From Clostridiales bacterium (lineage in GTDB: Bacteria > Bacillota > Clostridia > Oscillospirales > Acutalibacteraceae): a DNA stretch of 19,196 nt. Below, in pieces: positions 13,780 to 19,196 of the stretch (position 1 is the stretch's first letter; each line of letters begins with the position of its first letter). The stretch covers positions 1 to 19,196 of the forward strand of contig DXXH01000051.1 of the NCBI GenBank assembly GCA_019416395.1, given 5' to 3'. Made by a program: the position numbers and the translations under genes. Under the pieces are notes generated by a model that saw only the letters and a program-made list of their open reading frames with translations, did no database searches and was not told the origin of the DNA.

Positions 13780-15527
13780 AAGGCCAGAAAGCGCAAAAGG
13801 GGACTTTGAAAAAAGTGCTCCAGTATATTCGGCCCTATTGGTTTTTGGTGGGGCTGTCCATTTTGCTGGCGGCGGTGACGGTAGCGGCTTCCCTGTATAT
13901 CCCCATTCTGACCGGCGACGCGGTGGATCTGATCGTGGGGCCGGGAACGGTGGATTTTGCCGGGATCTTCTCCATTCTTGTAAAAATCGGGGTGATCATC
14001 GGGATCGCCGCCTTGTCCCAGTGGGTGATGAACCTGCTGAATAACCGGATCACCTACCGGGTGGTGCGGGACATCCGGAACGAGGCCTTCCGGAAGATCC
14101 AGATCCTGCCCTTGAAATACATCGATTCCCACCCCACCGGGGAAGTGGTCAGCCGGGTGATCGCCGACGTGGACCAGTTCGCCGACGGCCTGCTGATGGG
14201 CTTTACCCAGCTGTTCACCGGCGTCATCAACATTTTGGGCACCCTGTGCTTTATGCTCAGCGTAAACGTGGTGATTACCGTGGTGGTGGTGGTCATCACT
14301 CCGGTGTCGCTGCTGGTGGCGGCCTTTATCGCCAAGCGCACCTATGACATGTTCCGGCTCCAGTCTCAGGTCCGGGGAGAGCAGACCGGCTTTGTAGAGG
14401 AAATGGTGGGCAGCCAGAAGGTGGTTCAGGCCTTCAGCCGGGAAACGGCCTCTCTCCAGCAGTTTGACGAGATCAACGAGCGGCTGCGCAAATGCAGTCT
14501 GCGGGCCATTTTCTTTTCCTCCATCACCAACCCTTCCACCCGGTTTGTCAACTCCCTGGTGTATACCGGCGTGGGTATCGTGGGCGCCTTGAGCGTAGTG
14601 TCCGGGGGGCTTTCCGTGGGCCAGCTTTCCGCCTTTTTGAGCTACGCCAACCAGTACACCAAGCCTTTCAATGAAATTTCCGGTGTGGTGACCGAGCTGC
14701 AAAACGCCTTGGCCTGCGCGGGCCGGGTGTTTGAGCTGATTGAGGAGCAGCCCCAGATCCCCGACGCCCAGGACGCCAAAACGCTGGGAGAGGCCCAGGG
14801 CAGCGTGACCGTGAAGGATGTGGCCTTTTCTTACCGGGAAGGCCAGTCCCTCATTGAGAATTTCAACCTGGAAGTCCGTCCCGGCCAGCGGGTGGCCCTG
14901 GTAGGGCCTACGGGATGCGGCAAGACCACGGTGATCAATTTGCTCATGCGGTTTTACGACGTGAACAAGGGCGCCATTCAGGTGGACGGTACGGATATCC
15001 GGAAACTTACCCGGAAGAGCCTGCGGAAAAATTACGGCATGGTGCTGCAAGAGACTTGGCTCAAACGGGGGACCATTCGGGAGAACATTGCCTATGGCAA
15101 GCCTGACGCCACTCTGGAAGAGATTGTGGAAGCAGCCAAAGCGGCCCACGCCCACAGCTTTATCAAACGTCTGCCCCAGGGGTATGACACTGTGATCGGG
15201 GAAGATGGGGGCTCCATTTCCCAGGGCCAGAAACAGCTGCTGTGTATTGCCCGGGTGATGCTTTGCCTGCCGCCCATGCTGATCTTGGACGAGGCCACTT
15301 CGTCCATCGATACCCGGACGGAGATCCGGATCCAGAAGGCGTTCCAAAAGATGATGAAAGGCCGCACCAGCTTTATCGTGGCCCACCGGCTATCCACCAT
15401 TCGGGACGCTGACGTGATCCTGGTCATGCGGGACGGCCACATCATCGAGCAGGGAAATCATGAAACGCTGCTGGAAAAGGGTGGTTTCTACGCCCAGCTG
15501 TACAATAGCCAATTCGACCACAGCTAA
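13776..15527 (+). CDS. ABC exporter half-transporter with canonical Walker B (subunit 2 of the heterodimer)
   Basis: The 583-residue partner of the preceding gene has a six-helix membrane domain (residues 15-320) and an ATPase domain (about 345-580). It has Walker A GPTGCGKT (377-384), Walker B MLILDEATSS with catalytic E506, and H-loop H537 (IVAHRLST). Its signature reads ISQGQ (481-485) instead of LSGGQ. In the closed dimer this altered signature faces the Walker A of subunit 1, making one degenerate site. The other site combines this subunit's E506 and H537 with the intact signature of subunit 1 and should hydrolyse ATP. The ATG overlaps the stop of the first gene by 4 nt and follows an A/G-rich ribosome binding site, so the two are coupled. 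A strong terminator ends the operon. Confidence 0.95.
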   Translation: MKGQKAQKGTLKKVLQYIRPYWFLVGLSILLAAVTVAASLYIPILTGDAVDLIVGPGTVDFAGIFSILVKIGVIIGIAALSQWVMNLLNNRITYRVVRDIRNEAFRKIQILPLKYIDSHPTGEVVSRVIADVDQFADGLLMGFTQLFTGVINILGTLCFMLSVNVVITVVVVVITPVSLLVAAFIAKRTYDMFRLQSQVRGEQTGFVEEMVGSQKVVQAFSRETASLQQFDEINERLRKCSLRAIFFSSITNPSTRFVNSLVYTGVGIVGALSVVSGGLSVGQLSAFLSYANQYTKPFNEISGVVTELQNALACAGRVFELIEEQPQIPDAQDAKTLGEAQGSVTVKDVAFSYREGQSLIENFNLEVRPGQRVALVGPTGCGKTTVINLLMRFYDVNKGAIQVDGTDIRKLTRKSLRKNYGMVLQETWLKRGTIRENIAYGKPDATLEEIVEAAKAAHAHSFIKRLPQGYDTVIGEDGGSISQGQKQLLCIARVMLCLPPMLILDEATSSIDTRTEIRIQKAFQKMMKGRTSFIVAHRLSTIRDADVILVMRDGHIIEQGNHETLLEKGGFYAQLYNSQFDHS

Positions 15528-15540
15528 GTGGTCTTCCTAG

Positions 15541-15579
15541 AAAAACAGCCTGTGCGAAACTTTCGTACAGGCTGTTTTT
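15541..15579. terminator. Bidirectional intrinsic terminator after the ABC exporter operon
   Basis: AAAAACAGCCTGT pairs with ACAGGCTGTTTTT, extended by CGAAA/TTTCG with a short apical loop. T5 lies on plus and an A-run at the left end serves minus. It is 14 nt after the exporter stop and 63 nt past the convergent Smr-gene stop. Confidence 0.93.
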
Positions 15580-15642
15580 GTTATTCAGTGTCTCTTTCTT
15601 CCCGGTGGAGAGGCCGCTGGGCGTCATGGCTGCAATCCCCGT

Positions 15643-15897
15643 TCATTTTTTCCGTAAGATCAGCCTGGTCTCTCCGGGGTTCAAACTGGGAAGGACGGAT
15701 TTCACCCGGGGGTGGGTAAAATCTTCCCGGATCATGTCCCGCAGGGTAGTGCCCCGCTGATAGCCGTGGATCACCCGCAGTTCGGTCACATCGGCGGGAG
15801 CCTGGTTCAGCCAGCCGGCCAGCAGGTCTTTGGCGTCCCGCTGGTAGACCCCGTGGAGATCTGCCGTTACAATAGTTCCTTCCCGTTTAAAACGCAT
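15643..15897 (-). CDS. Small stand-alone Smr-domain protein
   Basis: The 84-residue protein consists of little more than an Smr domain, recognised by TADLHGVYQRDAKDLLAGWL (the LHG motif), then LRVIHGYQRGTTLRDMI, the equivalent of the HGxGxGxLR motif, with YQR replacing the usual small residues. Smr domains occur in MutS2 and as free proteins, with nuclease or nucleic-acid-binding roles; recent work links them to rescue of collided ribosomes. The function of such short versions is not settled. The ATG at 15897 is chosen because AGGAG lies 8 nt upstream. The reading frame stays open to 15999, but that extension precedes the ribosome binding site and overlaps the predicted promoter. It is monocistronic. 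Confidence 0.85.
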   Translation of the reverse strand: MRFKREGTIVTADLHGVYQRDAKDLLAGWLNQAPADVTELRVIHGYQRGTTLRDMIREDFTHPRVKSVLPSLNPGETRLILRKK

Positions 15898-15954
15898 TGC
15901 ACTGTCTCCTGTCTGGATAGGTTTTGGGGAATTTTTGCCCCCAGGATTTCTTTC

Positions 15955-15983
15955 AGTATAGGCCGGAACTTGTAAGAAAGCAA
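15955..15983 (-). promoter_or_regulatory. Predicted promoter of the Smr gene
   Basis: On minus, TTGCTT (15983-15978), a 17-nt spacer and TATACT (15960-15955). The start near 15948 gives a leader of about 50 nt that contains a small TGGGG/CCCCA hairpin. Confidence 0.55.
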
Positions 15984-16054
15984 GAGCCAAGAAGAGCACG
16001 GCTGGGAAAAATGAGTCCGCACGGAAAAACTAGGGACATGGAAAAAGCGCACAT

Positions 16055-16093
16055 AAAAAAGGACGGTTCCAGTTGAAGGGAACCGTCCTTTTT
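16055..16093. terminator. Strong bidirectional terminator between cheY and the Smr gene
   Basis: AAAAAGGACGGTTCC pairs with GGAACCGTCCTTTTT around an 8-nt loop, with a T-run on both strands. It probably ends the fapA-cheX-cheY transcript about 180 nt past cheY. The 376-nt gap 15898-16273 holds this, the Smr promoter and further hairpins, but no convincing gene. Confidence 0.88.
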
Positions 16094-16114
16094 ATTCGAA
16101 GAATTCCGGGTTAT

Positions 16115-16252
16115 CAGACTGTCTTTTTGAGAAAAGCTGTCTGAAAAGCCGGGAAAGCAACGTATCGGGGGAAGCGTGCCTTGGTGGAACGTCTTGAGAA
16201 AAGGGCGCAAAAAACACGCCTCAGCCGCCCTGCGAAGCCGCTGAAGGAGCGT
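16115..16252 (-). other. Hairpin-rich 3' untranslated region of cheY, including a possible weak terminator
   Basis: On minus, ACGC/GCGT and TCAGC/GCTGA (16252-16216) form a bulged hairpin followed by GTTTTTTG (T6 at 16214-16209), a possible first terminator. A second two-part hairpin pairs 16115-16119 with 16139-16143 and 16123-16127 with 16132-16136. The strong terminator at 16055-16093 follows. Confidence 0.35.
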
Positions 16253-16273
16253 TATCAAAAAGGGAAAAGCGGC

Positions 16274-16651
16274 TTATTGTGCGGCGGTGTCGCCAAAGGC
16301 CTGGTCCAAAGTTTTCAGAAGCTGGTCCTGGTCAAAGGGCTTGTAAACAAAGCCTTTCGCGCCGATCTTGTTGGCTTCCTCGATAGTGTCATCGTAAGCC
16401 AGAGAGGAAACCATCAGCACCCGGGCGTCGGGGTGGGACTGCATCAGCAGGCGGGCAGCATCCAGGCCGTCCATACCGGGCATGACAATGTCCATGGTGA
16501 CCAGGTCGGGCTGAACCTTGTCATACTGTTCCAAAGCGTCCTCACCGTTTTGGCAGCAGGCGACCACTTCATAGTCAGTGCCGGACAGGGCTTCCTGCAG
16601 CTGTAGCTGGGCAATTCTGGAATCGTCTACCACCATAATTTTCTTAGACAT
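16274..16651 (-). CDS. cheY: CheY-like single-domain response regulator
   Basis: The 125-residue protein is a bare receiver domain with no output domain. The acidic pair is D9-D10 (VVDDSR), the phospho-acceptor is D54 (TMDIVMPGMDG), the switch serine is S82 (MVSSLA) and the conserved lysine is K104 (YKPF). All phosphorylation residues are present. CheY proteins carry the signal from the kinase CheA to the flagellar motor or other targets. CheX-type phosphatase encoded just upstream on the same strand supports a chemotaxis-like role. AGGAG lies 9 nt before the ATG. The 103-nt gap to cheX holds no convincing promoter, so co-transcription is likely. No CheA, CheW or receptor gene is in view, so its kinase must be encoded elsewhere. 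Confidence 0.9.
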   Translation of the reverse strand: MSKKIMVVDDSRIAQLQLQEALSGTDYEVVACCQNGEDALEQYDKVQPDLVTMDIVMPGMDGLDAARLLMQSHPDARVLMVSSLAYDDTIEEANKIGAKGFVYKPFDQDQLLKTLDQAFGDTAAQ

Positions 16652-16754
16652 TTTATATCGCTCCTTTTATTGTAAGTTTCAGTAGAAAGAGAAAGAATCC
16701 GTAATAAGATCCCTGTCATTTTGGGAGAGAAAAAACGGGTCCCGAACACAGGAA

Positions 16755-17240
16755 TTACCCTGCTTTCTCATGGGGACAGGAATCGGACGGAACCAGCTTG
16801 GCCAAAACCAGCTGGGCGTTTTGATTGTCTCCACCGGTGTACTGGAGTACACAGTGGCAGCTGGTTGGTTCTTCCGGCACATAGCAACCGGCCCGGAACC
16901 GGGGGGTTTGAAACCGGGAGGAAATATTGGCGGACTGGAAAAGCCCGGCGGCAATGCGGCCACAAACCACATTGAAATATTCCGTAGCCACATCCTCGAT
17001 ATCCTGTTGGGTTACCGATTCACTGTGCATGATGTTCTGGGCCAGCTTGACCAGCAGAGCGGTATCAGCGTGCAACAGGATCACGGCCCGGTGGGGGCCT
17101 TCCAAAACTGTGTGCACCGTGCAGATATCGTTGGAAAGGGAAGCGTTTTTCTCCAGAAGGTCAATTCCGGCAAACCGGCGGGTGATCTCCCTCATGCACT
17201 GGTTTAAAACATCGGTCAGATTTTCATGAATAAACGCCAT
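16755..17240 (-). CDS. cheX: CheX-like CheY-P phosphatase
   Basis: The 161-residue protein resembles the CheC/CheX/FliY phosphatase family, which removes phosphate from CheY-P. The active-site motif E-x-x-N is visible as E87-Y-F-N90 (ATEYFNVVCGRIAAGLF). Only one such motif is seen, as in CheX, whereas CheC has two. The ATG at 17240 lies 10 nt from AGGAGGG (17257-17251); a TTG directly before it (17243) is an alternative. It lies 27 nt after fapA and upstream of cheY. The C-terminus (about residue 110 on) has three cysteines, two of them in CHC, and is less typical. Assignment rests on the ExxN helix, size and CheY neighbour; a non-catalytic CheX-fold protein is the alternative. Confidence 0.78.
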   Translation of the reverse strand: MAFIHENLTDVLNQCMREITRRFAGIDLLEKNASLSNDICTVHTVLEGPHRAVILLHADTALLVKLAQNIMHSESVTQQDIEDVATEYFNVVCGRIAAGLFQSANISSRFQTPRFRAGCYVPEEPTSCHCVLQYTGGDNQNAQLVLAKLVPSDSCPHEKAG

Positions 17241-17267
17241 CAAAATGCGACCCTCCTCGCAGGTGAT

Positions 17268-18926
17268 TTACAGGTAATCCACGAAACCGTCCACAACACC
17301 GATGGTGCAGTTCTGCCGCGTCTGGGAGACCCGGAACGAGGTGTGGTTGATGGTCACCGTGGTGCCGGGATAGACCGTGCCGCACCGCAGGCGGCGGGGG
17401 TCATTTCCCGAAAGTAACAGAGGACGGGATTCCAATTCCTTGCTGAATTTTTCCAGTTTCATTTTCGCTACCACCTGGTTCAGCCGAAGCTTGGCCAGCC
17501 GCTGTTCCTGTTCCGGATTGCGGTTCTGGTGCTCCAGCCGTGCCAGATCCCGGCCAATACTTTCCAGTTCCTGGTTGACCTGAGCCCGTTCTGCATCTTC
17601 GCAGGGCTGGCCGCCCAGAACGATAGTGGTGGGACGCTCCGCCTTGGAGCCCACAGTGGTGGCGGAAACCTGGCCGGCGGAGTGGATGACCCCGCCCACA
17701 ATGGCTCCACGGCCGGTGCGAACCTTGACCGTGCCATTGCTGTAGATGTTGCAGTTGATGATGCAGTCCGCCTGGACACTGTTCCGGGCGAACACATTGC
17801 AGTATTCCAAATACTTGGCATAGACGCTTCTTTGGGCGTGGAGTACGGCCCGTTCCTGGCCTTGGACGCCGTTGGAAACGATGATGCTTTCCCCGGCCTC
17901 AATGCTGCATACTTCCACGGACCCATCCACTTGGATAGTGCCCATTGCCCGAATGGACAGGCCGTTGCCCAAGTCGCAGTGGACGTGGATATCTCCCAAA
18001 AAATTCACGTTTTCCTTGGAAGCCAGGTCTTTTTCGTAAAGGTGGAGAACCGGCTTCACCTGGAAATCCCGGCCTGAGAAGGCCACATGCCCGTTCCGTC
18101 CGGCCAGCAGGTATTTCCCGTCCGGGGAAATCCGGGTATTCCGTCCTTGGGGCACTTGGGCTTTCTGGCCTTCCGGCGCCGGGACCGGCTGGCCGGTTAC
18201 GGTCGTTCCAGGAGTTCCCTTGGTGGGGGGGATAATTTCGCAAATCACGTCCCCTTCCTGGATATTCCGGACCAGGTTCAGGGTTTTATAGTCTGCCTGG
18301 TCCAGCTCTTCCACCTGCACATTGTCGTTGATCGAGCGGGGATAGCGGTCCACAATACGGCCGTCCATTCCAGGGACAGGGTCGGTGCCCCGGGCGATGG
18401 GAAAGAAGAGGAAGCAGCGCTGGGGCAGCGTGGCAAATTTCCACAGCAAAGCCCAGTTGACGCCGGTAGTGATGCCTTTGCCAATAAGGGTCTGACTCAG
18501 CTTGGCAGGGCTCAGCTGTTTTCCCTGGCCGATGGCGGGGAACAGAAATAACCAGGCGGCCATTCCATCGCTGGAAATATAGATAAAAGGCTCCTCGTCC
18601 AAAACGACTGGGGACTGGGCAGGAGTTGCGGCGATGGCTTCCATGCGGGCATGAGCAGCCCGGGTCAAAAGCAGCCAGAGCCGCTGGGCTTCTCGGGACA
18701 GAGCTTCCCCGGCAATAGGGCTGTGGGAAGGGCCTGCGGAAGGCAGGCTCAACCGCAAAGGGTTATCCTCACAGCTGATACTGGACCACAAGGTCCATAA
18801 GGTGCACAAATCGTGGTCTGGGGAAAAAACCAGAGAAGCGGTATTCGAGCCAGAGGAAAGTGGCGGGGGAACTTGAGCAGAGTTCTCTGGAGCGGATTGC
18901 GCGTATGTAAAATCGTTGGAACTCAC
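17268..18926 (-). CDS. FapA/DUF342 family protein
   Basis: The 552-residue protein has a non-conserved N-terminus (about 1-105, Ser/Pro-rich), then a FapA N-terminal-like region (YISSDGMAAWLFLFPAIGQG, then GKGITTGVNWALLWKF). A domain with GDVICEIIPPTKGTPGTTVTG follows. Next is a repetitive beta-helix region (about 320-455), with polymer-like repeats such as ILGDI/VDGSVEV/NGVQG-type turns, typical of DUF342. A charged coiled-coil (about 465-515, RDLARLEHQNRNPEQEQRL) and a short C-terminal domain end it. FapA is linked to flagellar assembly and polar localisation in Vibrio; its biochemical role elsewhere is unsettled. Translation starts at GTG (18926), 7 nt after GAGGTGG. It is first in a unit with cheX and cheY, and has a long structured leader. 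No flagellar gene is in view. Confidence 0.88.
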   Translation of the reverse strand: MSSNDFTYAQSAPENSAQVPPPLSSGSNTASLVFSPDHDLCTLWTLWSSISCEDNPLRLSLPSAGPSHSPIAGEALSREAQRLWLLLTRAAHARMEAIAATPAQSPVVLDEEPFIYISSDGMAAWLFLFPAIGQGKQLSPAKLSQTLIGKGITTGVNWALLWKFATLPQRCFLFFPIARGTDPVPGMDGRIVDRYPRSINDNVQVEELDQADYKTLNLVRNIQEGDVICEIIPPTKGTPGTTVTGQPVPAPEGQKAQVPQGRNTRISPDGKYLLAGRNGHVAFSGRDFQVKPVLHLYEKDLASKENVNFLGDIHVHCDLGNGLSIRAMGTIQVDGSVEVCSIEAGESIIVSNGVQGQERAVLHAQRSVYAKYLEYCNVFARNSVQADCIINCNIYSNGTVKVRTGRGAIVGGVIHSAGQVSATTVGSKAERPTTIVLGGQPCEDAERAQVNQELESIGRDLARLEHQNRNPEQEQRLAKLRLNQVVAKMKLEKFSKELESRPLLLSGNDPRRLRCGTVYPGTTVTINHTSFRVSQTRQNCTIGVVDGFVDYL

Positions 18927-18976
18927 CGGTCAACCACCTCTTTCAGCGGGTTAGGGCAAAATGAAATTTGAAATCT

Positions 18977-19081
18977 AAAAGGGAACGGGCGGTGGGCCGG
19001 ATTTCCCTTTTGAACGCGGTGTTCTATTTCCCGGGAGAAGGTGATTTCAAGGTTCCGTTTACAGGTTCCAGGGGGAAATAG
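18977..19081 (-). promoter_or_regulatory. Candidate attenuator-like structured leader of fapA-cheX-cheY
   Basis: In minus-strand order, CTATTTCCC (19081-19073) pairs perfectly with GGGAAATAG (19032-19024), enclosing 40 nt that contain two AGGTTCC repeats (plus strand, 19050-19056 and 19063-19069). Next, AAAAGGGAA (19011-19003) pairs with TTCCCTTTT (18985-18977), a 9-bp stem ending in a U-run about 35 nt before the ribosome binding site. ATTTCCC of the first arm can instead pair with GGGAAAT of the second hairpin, so the two hairpins could be exchanged for a third structure. It fits no riboswitch class I know, including the two cyclic di-GMP classes. Confidence 0.4.
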
Positions 19082-19101
19082 TTCACGAAAATTTAATCTA
19101 A

Positions 19102-19145
19102 ATTATATATCACTATTTATATCGGCTGAAATAGAAAAGAAATTA
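19102..19145 (-). promoter_or_regulatory. Predicted promoter region of fapA, with overlapping vegetative and flagellar-sigma-like elements
   Basis: On minus, a perfect TATAAT (19107-19102) has a weak -35 (TTCAGC) 17 nt upstream and would start RNA near 19095, just before the structured leader. Overlapping it, CCGATAT (19125-19119) equals the sigma-D (FliA-type) -10 consensus, with TAAT (19145-19142) 16 nt upstream in place of TAAA at 15. The AT-rich remainder to 19196 shows no gene; GGAAGG near the edge could be a ribosome site of a divergent plus gene outside the window. Confidence 0.4.
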
Positions 19146-19196
19146 AGATTTTGGGATAAAAATAGTGTAAAGTGCTTATTTGTGTGGGTGGAAGGG

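Noticed and set aside
12016..15386. Two long minus-strand open frames opposite the exporter genes
   Set aside because: Both are His/Gly/Gln-rich antisense shadows of genes with complete Walker and signature motifs.
15953..16258. Minus-strand open frame (101 codons) downstream of cheY
   Set aside because: It runs through two hairpins and a strong terminator and has no ribosome binding site or family resemblance.
16652..16700. Possible cheY promoter (TACAAT on minus)
   Set aside because: The predicted start would fall within the cheY ribosome binding site and no -35 is present.
16700..16754. Possible terminator between cheX and cheY (T6 after GGGACCCG on minus)
   Set aside because: Only about four base pairs can form next to the T-run; too weak to call, and it would cut cheY off from its operon.
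18927..19101. Cyclic di-GMP riboswitch in the fapA leader
   Set aside because: Considered because of the motility context, but the conserved GEMM-I and class II sequence blocks are absent.

Overview
The window looks like chromosomal DNA of a Gram-positive anaerobe of the class Clostridia, perhaps an Oscillospirales-type gut bacterium (inference). The signs are strong AGGAG-type ribosome binding sites, an LTA-synthase-like enzyme, a lipoprotein solute receptor, pyruvate formate-lyase with its activase, a CheX-type phosphatase and moderately high G+C coding DNA with AT-rich gaps. I see no insertion sequence, CRISPR array, tRNA, rRNA or prophage. Genes are densely packed and mostly on the minus strand.

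Layout from left to right. (1) A PAS-GAF-GGDEF signalling protein, cut by the window edge inside its GGDEF motif. (2) proC (proline synthesis) on minus, divergent from an LTA-synthase-like membrane sulfatase-fold enzyme on plus. (3) A minus-strand iron-complex-type ABC importer: lipoprotein receptor, permease, ATPase. Upstream of it lies a type I L-asparaginase gene with a foldable leader. (4) pflB-pflA on minus, preceded by a ZTP riboswitch whose 3' part overlaps a strong intrinsic terminator. (5) Two overlapping plus-strand genes for a heterodimeric ABC exporter with one degenerate and one canonical ATP site. (6) A small Smr-domain protein on minus. (7) A minus-strand cluster fapA (DUF342) - cheX - cheY, whose leader carries two hairpins that could form mutually exclusive structures.

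How the genes connect. The clearest regulatory link is in block 4. ZTP builds up when 10-formyl-tetrahydrofolate is short, and PFL makes formate, the one-carbon donor for that cofactor, so the riboswitch ties the PFL operon to one-carbon status. Block 7 is a compact CheY-P and CheY-P-phosphatase module with no CheA or receptor in view. Blocks 1 and 7 suggest a surface- or motility-related signalling lifestyle, but no flagellar structural gene is present.

The best candidates for something undescribed are the fapA leader (18977-19081), the ansA leader (8274-8359), two perfect inverted repeats (1271-1300 and 11888-11906) and the hairpin-rich stretch downstream of cheY. All coordinates, motifs and pairings were read by eye. 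No database search or folding program was used.
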